DNA of 64,000 nucleotides from Siphonodentalium dalli (GCA_032622095.1 CP136068.1:151803151-151867150), one strand, 5' to 3'. Numbered from the stretch's first letter, positions 12,304 through 24,305 are shown. Notes: generated by a model from the letters alone, not told the origin. Numbers and translations are program-made.

Positions 12304-13410
12304 TGTCTGCTCGTCCGTCGATGGTTGTTTTTGGTTGCTGCTCGTCCGTCGTTGGTTCTAGTTGCTAATGTTGCTGAGTGGACGGTTTTGGTTGCTGCTC
12401 GTCAGTCAATGAATCTGGTTGTTAAGCCGTTGGTGCTAGTTGTTGATGTTGTTGGTATGTTGGTTATGGTTGCTGAAGTTGAGTCGATGGTTCTGGTTCT
12501 GGTTGCTGCTCGCCCGTCGTTGTTGGTTGATGTTGGTTGCTCGACAAAACCGCCAACAGATCATCTTATATTTGTACATTTTGGATCACGCCATACGATA
12601 GCGCTAACGATGTTAAACCAACCCTGGGTTCAACACCAAACAATATATAGTGATTTCTTAGTGCCTGCATTATAACTTGAATTCTTCTATTCATATTAAT
12701 CCGTTGCACGCAAGTTTAGTGGATTACCATAAAACAGATCAATGTGAGGACCCCGCGGTGTTAAGTGTTTTGTATATCGCACACTCTTTACGTACTGTAT
12801 ATGTATGCTGTATCATGCGACATGAGAGTAATCCGGCAATATCGAGGACCCTCTTAAGTCATTTAATAGCAATTGGCGTCAAAGAAACGCAATATGCCTG
12901 TCTGCCTTCGTCGACGAGTGTAACAATGAAGCATGTCAGTACTTCCATCATGCTCAGCCCTTTTGTTGTTTAGTGTGTCTGCACACTAGATTACAGTCGA
13001 AATGTGATAAATGGAAATTGGAAATGGCGAATTTAAGGTGGATTTCCCCCGATGAAATGCAATAAACTGGGAAATAAAACCCGAATATTATATATTAATT
13101 AGTGGGATTATTGTCTGGCCAGAGCTTATTGTGGTACGGCGGGAGTTATATATGAAAACTGGAAGTGAGTTTTTAGTCAAAGAGTATAATTGCTTGCGAT
13201 GATATTAAATTAAATCAAATAAAAGTTCTAGTCAGTATTTAATAGTGTCTAGCCCGCATCTGATTTTATATCTAAAGATATTTGCATGAGTATAATCCGA
13301 GAAGCTATATAGCTATTGCACTAATGGTCCATATCTGCATTGTGAGTACCTAATCGCAACGAAGCTACTACATATGTCTGGGCGCGGAACAAGATTAAGG
13401 AATATACATA

Positions 13411-13970
13411 TTTTACATGAAATCCCTATTGTATCATTTCAAAAGTCATTACATATTTCCTGATTCATCACTAGTGATGATTATTGTCATTTTATTGGAA
13501 TAAACGTACATGAATAATATTTCGAAATTATATTTCGAAACGCCGCACATGACACCGACTCCAGACAATGCAAAATGATTGCTTTGTTCATTAAAGTTAA
13601 ATTGCTGTCCACCTTCGTTGTACTAACGAAAATAGAAAGAAACAAAGAGGCCATTTCCGGGACTATATTTTCTGTTCCAAGTTCCAGAGCAGACAATTGT
13701 CGTATACGATTGTGAAGCGTCTCAGCCAACGCTGTAAATGTATGTATTTTTCAGCTTCTTTTAACGATTTTTATTAGTTAAACATGCATCAAGCTCTAGT
13801 TTTTTTAGGTGATTTACAAGATCGTCAACTCGTTATGTTGGGATAAAAGATTTTATGAAAGTCGTTTCATAAATTTGATTCACAACTCGTCTACCACTCG
13901 TTGTGAATCAAATTTATCAAACTCGTTTCACAAAATCTTATATCCTAACATAACTCGTTGGAGATCCTCT
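13411..13970. mobile_element. 560-bp insertion ending in a large palindrome
   Basis: It is present in block A and absent from block B, where GAATATACATATATATATACTG (near 23491-23511) is uninterrupted. The right third is an imperfect palindrome (13827-13959, arms ~64 bp) followed by GAGATCCTCT. The same terminus follows a palindrome at 55137-55280. An 80-residue minus-strand frame inside is not recognisable. Confidence 0.55.
13827..13959. repeat. Imperfect palindrome, ~64-bp arms
   Basis: The arms AACTCGTTATGTTGGGATAA... and ...TATCCTAACATAACTCGTT pair over nearly their whole length around a short CTACC centre. It forms the terminal part of the 13411-13970 insertion. Confidence 0.8.
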
Positions 13971-14121
13971 ATATACTGTAATTTTCTGGATAAAGCTGTG
14001 GTACTCTCTTGTCAACTACAAATGATACTCAATCAAATCCAATATGTCGATCGTACAGGTATGTCTGGATAAATATCAATCCAAATATAATCCAAGTCCA
14101 GAATTAAGTAAATAATGACAT

Positions 14122-14890
14122 TTAACCATTTCTATATTAAATACTCATTGACGAGTAGTTACCTTGGGAAATTAATGTTGAGATAATAAGTTCAAACAAA
14201 CGACCATATGGTGAACTTATCATCTAAACATTTCCCACCAATGAATATGAATTGTATTATCCTTTCGACTTGCTGTCGTCTGCTCATATAAGGATTAACT
14301 GTCATGTGGACTGTTTTTATGGAGATGTAACGGCGAGGTAAGTGGACATAACTTGTGTAAAACCCGAAGGGTTTTACATACAAGTTATGTCCACTTACCT
14401 CACCGTTACATCTCCATAAAAATAGTCCACATGACAGTTAATCCTTATATTTATATACATTTAGCGAAAAAGCCACTTTTGTAAATATATATAAATCGAA
14501 AAGTGTATCGTGACAAGATCAGCCCAAAATACCCAATAGCACCCTTGGCAAAAGTTAATAGGAACAATTTCTCTTCATGTTGAAACCCGATGATGTATTA
14601 AGTCAATCCTGCGCGAGTCAAAATGCGCCCAAAGCACTACGCGTTCGTCTTTCCAAACCTAATGACGTATCGATGGTGTTATTAGCTTGGTGTCATTAGA
14701 CGTTGCGCATTCACCGAGAAATAACTGCAACTAGCCACGTGGGCGCCGACCAATCAGAATGCTGGATTTAGTGATGACAACACTTAGTGTGTAAATATAT
14801 ATCTTTAACATCCCTCCAATGAATAATAGACCATTCAAATGATACAATTATAACTGAATGGGAGAATATATTCAGTATAGACATGGTTAA
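14122..14890. mobile_element. TTAA-family element related to the 52956 satellite
   Basis: The left end TTAACCATTTCTATATTAAA and right end ...CAGTATAGACATGGTTAA match the termini of the 52956 element. The interior shares GACGAGTAG, the GTCGTCTGCTCAT motif and the GAATGGGAGAA subterminal sequence. A long palindrome (14286-14450) lies inside. Block B keeps only the right end (23922-23968). Confidence 0.6.
14286..14450. repeat. Near-perfect palindrome, ~75-bp arms
   Basis: The arms extend from ATATAAGGATTAACTGTCAT inward to AAAACCC, with the centre GAA near 14368, and back out to AATCCTTATA. Only a few mismatches are visible. It would form a ~160-nt hairpin and is inside the TTAA-family element 14122-14890. 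Confidence 0.85.
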
Positions 14891-15274
14891 CCCTTTACTC
14901 AACAAACCGGCCAAAAAAGGCCAAATAAAGCTGCAACAGCCTAAATTATCTTGGGTCTGTCTCAATAAAACCATACCAATATGGATATCATTGGAACCGG
15001 CTCATTGACCACATTGTGATGGTTACAGTTATGCCCTGTGCAAATGCATTCTCTTATATATGCGAGTCGACCATAGGTCGCCTCGCATATATAAGAGAAT
15101 GCATTGGCCTAAAAAAACACTTTTTACCATTTTTTCTTACATTCTTTAACAATTTTATAATTTTTAATGTGTTAAGCCAATGCATTCTCTTATATATGCG
15201 AGGCGACCTATGGTCTACTCGCATATATAAGAGAATGCATTGGCACAGGGCCGTTCTGTTGGGTAAAGGGTTAA
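14887..15274. mobile_element. piggyBac-type hairpin MITE, copy 3 (opposite orientation)
   Basis: TTAA-flanked, with hairpins at 15041-15107 and 15177-15243. It is oriented opposite to the copies at 24 and 10698. It is inserted exactly at the terminal TTAA of an older TTAA-family element (14122-14890). The paralogous site near 23968 lacks it, although the TTAA there now reads TTAC. Confidence 0.85.
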
Positions 15275-15564
15275 GGCGGTGCATAGTGGTGCTAGTTTAG
15301 AGGCTGATACCCCCGTTTTCCTAATTATGTTGCCGCCTTCAGTTTAAACAGTATTTATTCCATGAATAATACAACATAAATTACAACATATCAGAATATA
15401 ACATCATGGACCGGATTCGACATCAATCGTGTGTGCTTATGTGAGTGGTTTCCGGGAATCAGTTTTATCCACCCCACCCAGCAAGAGAGCGAATGTCTGA
15501 TTTATATAATATTGTGTCGTATGATATACTATCCTTAATCAAGATTTTACTGTCGTTCCATGTA

Positions 15565-18347
15565 GCCGATTATTACTGTCGCATGTTGGGTGGGTGACTA
15601 CATCCTCGTTATCTATTTTATTGTATTGAGATGGCACCCAGGGGTAGCATCTGTGGCATCATAGTATAAACCAGCATCGTGCCTCATAGTCCGTGGGCCA
15701 ATTCTCATAAAGCCTCTAGTTTAGAAGTTGGCTGCACCCCCCCCCCTCCAACAAAGGTTTTTATATCAAACTAAAGGTCATTATATGACGCATCCGATTT
15801 TGATTGTTGCCCGCTTCAGAGTGTATCCCAAAATAGATTTTTTTCAGGGAAGAATACTCCTACCCCTTAATAAAATAAAAATTTCATCGAGTACAAGTGT
15901 CAGCGTATAAAAATATGACTGCGGTTATAAAGTGAATAAGACATTGTTTATATTAATTACAGATCACCATAAAACAACATGTGATACAACACTGGACCAA
16001 TGTATAAGTTAGTTCGAAACAATTGCGATAAATATTTTGAAATTGCGAAAAATTACTTGTATTTTGAAAAATAGTGTCACATACAATTGGCTATAACTTG
16101 TGAAACACATGGGTTATTGGCGCGCAACATATCTCAAAAATTGCCCCAAAGACCTAGAAAACAATTTGGATGATGGACTGATAATTATATTTCTGTGAAA
16201 ATGCGCTGTGGGCTTAAACTTAACCCCACCCCCTAAAATATAATTTTCTTAAAAAAATTAATTGCATAGTTTACACTTAGAATGCTGCATGCAAAAGATG
16301 CTTTAGGGGCATACATTAAAATGTGTAGAGATTGATGAAGGGGAATTATAAACAACCTGGTCCGAACTTGTTTTAAGATGAAAATTTTGGGGGAAATGGT
16401 GAAAAATGTTATTTTTTTTAATAATTTCTCAAAATTGTGGATTAAATTTTGAGAGGGGTATGGAAAAGTCACCGAGGATACTGGTCCAGAGAGTGTAAAT
16501 TCATAAAACCTCACATGATCACTTTTTGTCAACTATTTCATATTTTTTCAATTTTTATTTGAATTTTTGTAACAAAGCCGATTATATATATATATTTCAA
16601 CTGGTCACATATGGCTAGCAAATGCTGATGAGTGAGACATACGTTTTACTGGGAGGTTTTTTCTTATTTTGTGGCGCATTTTGTGACACCAGACACAATT
16701 GACGATATATACAGCATCGGACACTTCATATTTGATCATTGTATTAAGATGGCATCCAAACGGCCATCAACATTTTCAAACTTGCTGACACAAATTAAAC
16801 TGGGTTCGTCATATGGGGATAAGGGAATTGTTCATTAAGAAATGCATTCATTGGTGCTCCTCAACAAACTAAAGAACTCTTATATATTGTACCAACTCGT
16901 TTATTGTGATGATTGACGAAAAGGCCCAATAAATCTGCTCATCCTCAGACTTCGTTTATTCCATGCAGATATCTTCACATTTCATATACCAGCACATCCT
17001 CACATGTCGGCGGCCAAATAACAATTCTATAACTGCATTTGGATAGGGATGAAGTGTCATCAATGCGTTGGCGACGCGTAGGGCTTCCGTGTCCCTCACG
17101 CAACGACCATGCGATGGCCCTCAAGGAAAACCAAACCCATATAATTCCATGCACCCATATATATCATGCACGCTAACTATGCTTTATATACCAGTACTTC
17201 TGTTGCAGGGTCATTTTAGCCAGACATATTTTCAACCTTGAGGGAGACAAACAGAACTCCCATGGCTTGATTATATATTAGCGCTGGGAGATGGACCAGG
17301 CCACCCGGACGATCCGATACATTGCATGTCAAAATGTGCAGTACTTCCGGATTTTAGGAAAATATTTGACTCTGCTTAGCTGTTATGTTTCTGCCCAGCT
17401 TGTGTGCATATATTCTTGGTCAACTGAAATAATTTGGGTTTGTTAACAATCCGAAGATTATAATAGTAGCATCGTGTTGATCTGTGCTATGAACCCGACG
17501 GGCATGACAGGGACAATGAGAGTGGACTGGCCGATCATGAATATGCCTGAATCTTGCTTCATCATTGGTTATAGATTCGTTTTTATGCATGTGCATCTGG
17601 GTGCTGACTATTCCCTCGCTGTGTATGGGGTAACATTATTTACATGAAACTCAAATGGGCATATAGGTAAAGGCACATACTTTAGGGACACCTCATGTCA
17701 CTCTGCATAGCGTTGTTATCATATACCATAAACATGTATATCGTCCACTATAGATATGGTTGTGGTTATATATTTCACACACCCAAATTGCATAGGGTTA
17801 TAAGGACATGGCATTCTAGAATGGGTTGAGTTATTGTGTCAAGTAATTACCTGATAGTTTGCACGAAAAAAGTGTCGCTCAAGAAGTCTGTATTTTTGTT
17901 ATTCTTGTTTAACAACAGGAGAACATTTATCGCAATTCGTGGACTTGAATACATGTCGGCTTGTCACATAAAGCACATACAAATTCTTGACAGGATGTAA
18001 GTAGGTCATTATCGATATTAGTAAATTGTTGAGCATGTTGCATAATATGATACATTGCAATTCGTTTTCAGAATAAGTCATTATGCTACCTTTTTCCTGC
18101 AACCCGAGAATACAATCCTGGTATTCAGGTAATGCTTCACGCGTCCTGTGTCCATGACACAGTTTGAGACAATGCCAAAATATTTATCAGGTGGTGATAA
18201 CAAAGACTCCTTGATATGCTTCTATTTTTTTCGCGAATGGTTGAGTGCATATTCTACATGTGTTTCAAAAACACTGAATTATTATGTTTGCCATGGGGTA
18301 TTTTGATATGTATGGTATTTTGGTAATTTGATATGTAGAAACCTTTC
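15565..18347. other. Unannotated spacer between duplication blocks
   Basis: AT-rich sequence with a C tract near 15738 and no confident feature. Short frames (60-99 codons) have no motif. Confidence 0.45.
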
Positions 18348-18659
18348 TTGGAGGGGGTGCAGCCAATTCTAAAAATATCTTGTTTGGCCCACGGACTATC
18401 ACTTTATTGTGATCGGTTCATTAATTCAGGGATATCAGAGCCCGAGAATGTGAGAGGTGTGTGTGATTTCATCATGGAAGCAAACAACGCTCCCGTCAGC
18501 GGAAAAGTTTATAACGTTACGCTGCAAGAAATAGAGCACAGAGACGCACAACGGCTTGATAAATATTGCAGCAGCTGCGAGAATGTGATCAAATATGGCA
18601 ATAAAATAAATCCCAGTGGATTGTTCGTGGCAGTATGCCACACAATCTTAAAATCTTAG
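18348..18659 (+). CDS. Unrecognised 103-codon open frame
   Basis: A complete plus-strand frame with mixed, non-repetitive composition (five cysteines, starts MEGVQPILKISCLAHG, ends CHTILKS) lies outside any visible repeat. I do not recognise the protein. There are no splice sites, signal peptide or homologous copy to support it. It may be a chance frame or an isolated exon; it is listed only because it is not explained by a repeat. Confidence 0.15.
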   Translation: MEGVQPILKISCLAHGLSLYCDRFINSGISEPENVRGVCDFIMEANNAPVSGKVYNVTLQEIEHRDAQRLDKYCSSCENVIKYGNKINPSGLFVAVCHTILKS

Positions 18660-18697
18660 CTTTCGCGCGGAAATTCTTAATCCCTACACTGTGAAAA

Positions 18698-18912
18698 CAT
18701 TTCCATTCTCAAACGGTACACAGTTCCGAAAAATTGCTAAGGGTTACGGAACATTGTACCTTACATTATGGTCATATGTTCTGTGCGGCTATGGAACATA
18801 TTCATACGGGACTTAGGGCTGTAAAGACACTGGTAAATGTTCCTTAACTTTGCGTAACAATATACCGGCAGCAAATTCAGAAACTGTGTACAGTTTGAGA
18901 ATGGACATTTTT
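18698..18912. mobile_element. Small MITE-like element with ~35-bp inverted ends
   Basis: CATTTCCATTCTCAAACGGT...ACACAGTTC at the left is mirrored by CTGTGTACAGTTTGAGAATG at the right. The interior has no coding potential. No target duplication was resolved. Confidence 0.5.
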
Positions 18913-18929
18913 CTATCATCGATTAGTTT

Positions 18930-19215
18930 ATTTTTTCCAATAATTGCTAATCACTGAGACAAAAACAATATAAAACGACAGACAACCTATACCATATATT
19001 GGAACAATCTGCGGAGATTGTGATATACGATCTGCATTCACGTTGGCGATTGTCAGATATAATAGCGCTGTGGTCCGTCATCATTGCTTTGGTTACCAAA
19101 TTTATCGTCGCGCGCCCTGTAAACAGTCGATGTCTGCGATATCTTGAAATGCAATCTACATCTATTTGGCTTTTAACACGCAACTCAATGTCTGTATTTT
19201 TATGGTTCATATGGC
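18930..19215. repeat. Dispersed repeat paired with 25640-25855
   Basis: Both contain TTTTTTCCAATAATTGCT-like text, GCGATTGTCAGA/CCGATTTTCAGA, GTCGATGTCTGCGAT and CGCAACTCAATGTCTGTATT in the same order and orientation. Open frames in one copy are not kept in the other, which argues against coding. Confidence 0.6.
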
Positions 19216-20390
19216 TATGAATACTACTATAGGTAAGTATTAGTGAACATAATGTATGTATTTATGGGATATGGAACGATTCCCTGTATGGTGTATGAGG
19301 GTGGGTAATTGGCTTTGATCCTCATGGTGGATCATTAGTGTTTGCGCCTTTTTTGATATACTGACAGACTTAATTACTATGATATTTATGTTATTTGTCT
19401 TTCAATATGCTTCTCTTTGGTTAACCAGACAAGACAATGCTTCTGGATATTTAGCAAGTGTCAAGTTTTCCACTTCAGTATAAATATTTTGTCATTTTCA
19501 AAATTCGACACAAAGAAAATTACGTTAGAACATTAACGTTGTTTCATTATCAGAATCAGTTTAGTATATTGTGCAGCTACAGTCGAAAAACTGATGTATG
19601 TTTCGCTATATATATATGTACATTTGAGAAATCTACATGTACATTCGAGAAGCTCGATGTTTATGGCTCCAGAATCTAGGCGCTAGAACTGTTTTGTTTT
19701 ACTGAGGGTGTTGCCAAATTGATGTATAGCACCCAGCCACCCAATACAAAACCTGGTCTAATGAAGTTTGGAATTATGCATCTATAAAATGCGCATACAT
19801 GTCTAGTAATTTGGCCAAATGACTGAATTTTAGTGCCAGTCATTTGGCAAAATGCCAGCAGTATAGTATGCCCCCAGCCTCCTCATTTGATCTGAATCGG
19901 GTCGGCTGACATGGGACCTGGTCGGGTGGTCAGCTAAGTGTAGTTGCTACGTTGTGCAATGCGTCGCTATTGTTGTTATATACATCGCGCTATAATTGAC
20001 CGGTATTTCTATGGGGTATTGTTTACTATACTACTAATGCCGATTTGATATTAAAATATAAAATATTTATGAAATTATATTTATCTACTTGAGTGGCAAT
20101 TACTTTTACACAACACGTTGTTTATATAGCGGAGACATCGCTTGCTCTTGCCTTTGTTATGTCCATTACAATTACATTTTACAAATCCCTGACCATTATG
20201 CTGAGACTCAGTTGTGTTGGCGCGACGAAGAGACAAACTGCTGTCTTGTTAATGTCAGATTCACTTAGCAGTTTCTGGGGACACACACCAAATTGATGGC
20301 GGCTATATTTCCCTTTAAGCACACCATGAAGGGCAGCCGATTGTATATTGTCCGTGTTCCGCAGCTAATATAACACCGATACTGTCTCTA

Positions 20391-20500
20391 GGATCTCCGC
20401 GCCCTCGGTTGAGGATCTCCGCGCCCTCGGTTGAGGATCTCCGCGCCCTCGGTTGAGGATCTCCGCGCCCTCGGTTGAGGATCTCCGCGCCCTCGGTTGA
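20391..20500. repeat. 22-bp minisatellite, 5 copies (block B)
   Basis: GGATCTCCGCGCCCTCGGTT GA repeats five times, against two copies at 11169-11212 in block A. It is followed by a 2-copy version of the 34-bp repeat. Confidence 0.95.
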
Positions 20501-20719
20501 CAGCTGGAATTGGCACCGTCACATTATCACCAACGTTACCATCCTTCATTATTACCCGACTTCGCTCGGCCTGTTCCTGCTGGGCAAGCACCGCATGTAT
20601 ACTTTTCTTTTCTATGGGTAAGCACCGCATGTATACTTTTCTTTGCTATGCTGTTCATTTGCTGTTGAGTTTCTGGTTCTGGTTTCTGCCCGCTCGTCCG
20701 TCGTTGGTTTAGGTTGGTT

Positions 20720-21425
20720 TAAACATTGTTTATTTATCCACCAAATATATAATTATGTTACATATACTATACATTGAACGTGGAAATGTATAATGAATTG
20801 TTATAATGGATATGGTAATATGTGATATATCTGGTAGAAAGTGAGCGGCAGTAAGCACATGACTTTTCTTATGTCGCCCTTCCCATGTATCATCAAGGGA
20901 CCCTGTAAAATGTATATATAAATCATCCTGGGATGTTACGTTAGTATCGGACCTGACAGTAGATAGATAATTCGGATATTACATGGGTTATGGGGTTGTT
21001 GGGGTATTAAGAATAAGAAAATTCAGGAAATGAATACGAAGATGTGAGATGATGGCGGGGGGGTGGGGGGGGGGGGGTGGAACGGATTCTTCGTTTTATT
21101 ACACGTTAGGTATGGTGCTCTAAGATGCTTACTGAATTATAATTAATCAACTAAAATATTTGTGTGTGTGGATAATGAATTTTTGTAATTCTTCAAAAAT
21201 AGTTAGATTTGTTTGTCGATGCATTGTATCATCGCCATTGGGGAAAATATGAGGGAACTGAGGGAAGTATATCATCTGGGATCTTTCCAAGTAGAATTTG
21301 GGAACGGTAACGCCGACATTGGAATATGTAGTGGTAGCTATCTTCTATTTGGCCACAAACACAGCGATCAGAGGTAGAGATATCATGTTGGTATTTGTGC
21401 GCGTTTTGGTTTTGGTTGCTGGTCA
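20720..21425 (-). pseudogene. LINE 3'-end fragment in block B
   Basis: The minus-strand frame near 21425-21235 includes DRCVCGQIEDSYHYIFQCRR, the Cys/His tail common at the end of LINE polymerases. It is followed by ~500 bp of untranslated sequence down to AATAAACAATGTTTAAAC near 20720. Block A lacks it, so it inserted after (or was lost in) one copy. A ~40-bp direct repeat sits at its 5' junction (21384-21466). Confidence 0.5.
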
Positions 21426-21959
21426 TCATGTTGGTATTTGTGCGCGTTTTGGTTTTGGTTGCTGGTCGTCAGTCGATGATTCTGGTTTTGAGCCGTTGGT
21501 TCTAGTTGCTGACGTTGAGTCGTTTGTTCTGGTTGTTGAGCCCGTTGGTTCTAGTTGCTGATGTTGTTGATACATGTATATTGGTTCTGGTTGCTTCTCG
21601 TCTGTCGTTGTTGGTTGATATTGGTTGCTCGACAAAACCGCCAACAGATCATCTATTGTTTGTAACTTTTGGATCACGACATGTGGTAGCGATGAAAAAC
21701 CAATCCTGGGTTCAACACTAAACAATGTTACATATAGTGATTTATGAATGCCTGCATTATAACTATAATTCTTTCTAAACTGCTCAAACTTCACACCAAT
21801 ATTCCAGTCCGAGGTATCGTACTCACTCATCCAATTAACCAGCATGTATTTGGTGTCATAGCTTGCACTCTCAATAGTCCCTTTTTCGAATTCTCTCCAA
21901 TTGGGCCGTAGCGTGGTCAAATTTGTTTTGAATTTAGATTCTTCATTGGCTTGTGACAA
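21426..21959 (-). pseudogene. DDE-integrase-like fragment, 177 codons
   Basis: The minus-strand frame has a region resembling the C-terminal part of integrases of the KRBA2/SCAND3-like group: MLVNWMSEYDTSDWNIGVKF, then FEQFRKN..YNAGIHKSLY, and SLPHVVIQKLQTIDDLLAVL. The last ~65 residues are Q/T/P-rich low complexity made from degenerate repeats. The catalytic N-terminal half is missing. Block A keeps only a shortened copy of the same DNA (12304-12680). This family assignment is from recalled motif similarity and needs a search. Confidence 0.45.
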
Positions 21960-22139
21960 TAAATGGTGATCAATTTAACATGATACAATACTCTCCGTGA
22001 CATATATTATCCTGATGTTAATGGTAAGTTTATCTACCCCCTTTCAACTACTACCTGCACTCCCTTTTCCTTTCTCTTTCCTATCCCTTCATCTATAAAC
22101 TTTATTATTCGTACCATACAGAACAAAACCCGTCTGCTA

Positions 22140-22345
22140 TACCCCAATGGTATCAATTGGGGTCTATACCCCAATGGTATCAATTGGGGTAACATTTATT
22201 TTCTGAGGATAGGACTTAACAAAAGCCCCCAAGCATGTTGCTCAATCCTCTTTTGAACAATTTGAGATTATATGTTATGTATTTTTTGTTTGTATTTCTG
22301 TTCTGTTTAGTGTTCAAATAAAATATTGTTTAAACTAATAGTCCC
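22140..22345. repeat. ACCCCAATGGTATCAATTGGGGT doublet and LINE-like tail
   Basis: Two 27-bp tandem copies, each a near palindrome (ACCCCAATgg..ATTGGGGT), are followed by ~140 bp ending AATAAAATATTGTTTAAAC. That end resembles the tail of the LINE fragment at 20720. Confidence 0.4.
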
Positions 22346-22504
22346 TTGGGTTTGTGGACGGAAAGGTTTCCCATGCACTATCACAAGCTCTGGCCAAAAC
22401 TGATTTAATTCAGAAATTATATGAGCAGTAAATTCGGAACCAGTGGCACTCTCCAAATATGGGAATATATTCATAACTTGATACGCAATATTTGTTGAAA
22501 ATTG

Positions 22505-22750
22505 TCGGTGTTTTCCTGCGATTCTCGGTTGTTCGCGGCCATTCTCAGTGGTTCGCGGTGATTCTCATAGATTCTCGGCGATTCCCAGTGGTTCGCGGCG
22601 ATTCTCAGTGGTTCACGGCGATTCTCAGTGGTTCGCGGCGATTCTCAGTGATTCGCGGCGATTCTCAGTAGTTCGCGGCGATTCTCAGTGGTTCGCCGCG
22701 ATTCTCAGTGTTTGGCGGCGATCCTCAGTGTTTCGCGGTGATTCTCGGTG
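22505..22750. repeat. ~20-bp tandem repeat (GTTCGCGGCGATTCTCAGTG)
   Basis: About 12 degenerate copies lie in block B with no matching array in block A. The frame through it is an artefact of low divergence. Confidence 0.9.
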
Positions 22751-23749
22751 AGCCCTGGTCAGTTTCTAGAATTTATATCGATTCATATTAATCCGTTCCA
22801 CGCAAGTTCACAGTGGATCAACGCGAAACAAATCACATGTGAATCTCGCTGTCCCCGCGGTGTTGAGTGTTTGGCTTATCGCACACTCTTTACGTACTGT
22901 ATATTTATGCCGTGACATGCGACATGAGAGTAATCCGGCAATATTGAGGACCCGCTTCATTTAATAGCAATTAGCATCAAAGAAACGCAATATATGCCTG
23001 TCTGCCTTCTGCGACGAGTGTCACAATTAGGCATGTTAGTACTTCAGTCATGCCCAGCTTTTTGTGGTTTAATGTGTCTGCGCACTAGATTAAAGTCGAT
23101 ATGTGATAAATGGAAATTGGAAACGGCGAATTTAAGGTGGATTTCCCGTTGAAATGCAATGAATTGGGAAATAAACCCGGAATATTATATACTAACTGGT
23201 GGGATTTATTGTCTGGCCAGACCTTATCGTGGCACGGTGCGAGTTATATATGAAAACCGGAATTGGGTTTTTTTAATGCTTGCGATGATATTAAATTAAA
23301 TCAAATAAAAGGTCTAGTCAGTATTTAATAGTGTCTAGCCCGCATCTGATTTTATATCTAAAGATATTTGCGTCAGTATTATCCGAGAAGCTATATAGCT
23401 ATTGAAATACTGATCCATATTTGCATTATGCCTACCCAATCGGAACGAAGCTACTACATGTGCATTGTCTGGGCGCGAAACAAGACTAAGGAATATACAT
23501 ATATATATACTGTCAGTTTCTGGATAAAACTGTGGTACTCACTTGTCAATTATAAATTATCGAGCCCAATATGTGGTTCGTACAGGTATGTCTGGATTAA
23601 ATGTCAATCCAAATATAAGCGAAGTCCAGAATTACCAGGCCATGCGCACGGGTGTAGATATAAAACAATATGTAATCCTCCGTAGGATATGGTATCATAT
23701 AATATGTCATCCTCGTCTCAGGAGTCACTCGTGGCTCAATGAAGGCAGA

Positions 23750-23825
23750 ATCATATATCAAAATGAGAGGATATGGTGATCCCGTGAAAAGGGGATCACC
23801 ATATCCTCTCATTTTGATATGTGAT
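23750..23825. repeat. Short perfect palindrome
   Basis: ATCATATATCAAAATGAGAG and its inverse pair nearly perfectly around a GAAAA centre, with arms of ~34 bp. It is specific to block B. Confidence 0.8.
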
Positions 23826-24305
23826 CCTAAAATAAGAAAATATTTTATTAACTAAATAACGAAGATATTTGAAGAAGTGTTTTTGACTAAATAACGGAAA
23901 TATTTGAAGAAGTGTTTTAAAGATACAATTATAACTGAACAGGAGAATATATTCAGTATAGAAATTATTACGGCGGTGCATAGTGGTGCTAGTTTAGAGG
24001 CTGAGACCCCCCCCCCCCCCCCCCGTTTTTCCCTACATTATGTTGCCGCCTTCAGTTTAGACAATATTTATTTCATGAATAATATGGACCAGATTCGACA
24101 TCAAGCGTGTGTGCTTATGTGAGTCGTTTCTGGGAGTCAGTTTTTATCCATCCCACCCAGCGAGAGAGCGACTGTTTGCTGTATATAATATTATGTCGTT
24201 CTATATACTATTCTTAATCCAGATATGACTGTGTGCTTTATATAATATTTTGTCGTACGATATACTATTCTTTATCCAGATATGACTGTCTGCTTTATAT
24301 AATAC

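Larger units (their letters stand above)
9615..15560. repeat. Direct segmental duplication, block A
   Basis: It aligns in the same orientation with block B (19405-24240) through several long stretches: 9615-9860 with 19435-19670, 10240-10697 with 19730-20314, 11093-11300 with 20315-20588, 12550-13410 with 21640-23500, 13970-14095 with 23505-23625, and 15276-15560 with 23973-24240. The intervening differences are transposon insertions and repeat-array size changes. Confidence 0.85.
19405..24240. repeat. Direct segmental duplication, block B
   Basis: This is the partner of block A. It lacks the hairpin MITEs, the 425-bp element and the 560-bp palindromic insertion of block A. It has its own LINE fragment (20720-21425) and a 2-copy rather than 16-copy version of the 34-bp minisatellite. 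Confidence 0.85.

Noticed and set aside
12325-12675. 116-codon valine/leucine-rich frame
   Set aside because: It lies antisense to the degenerate repeats of the integrase-like fragment and is not preserved in block B.
22548-22751. Serine/arginine-rich frame (SR-like)
   Set aside because: It is generated by the 20-bp GATTCTCAGTGGTTCGCGGC minisatellite.
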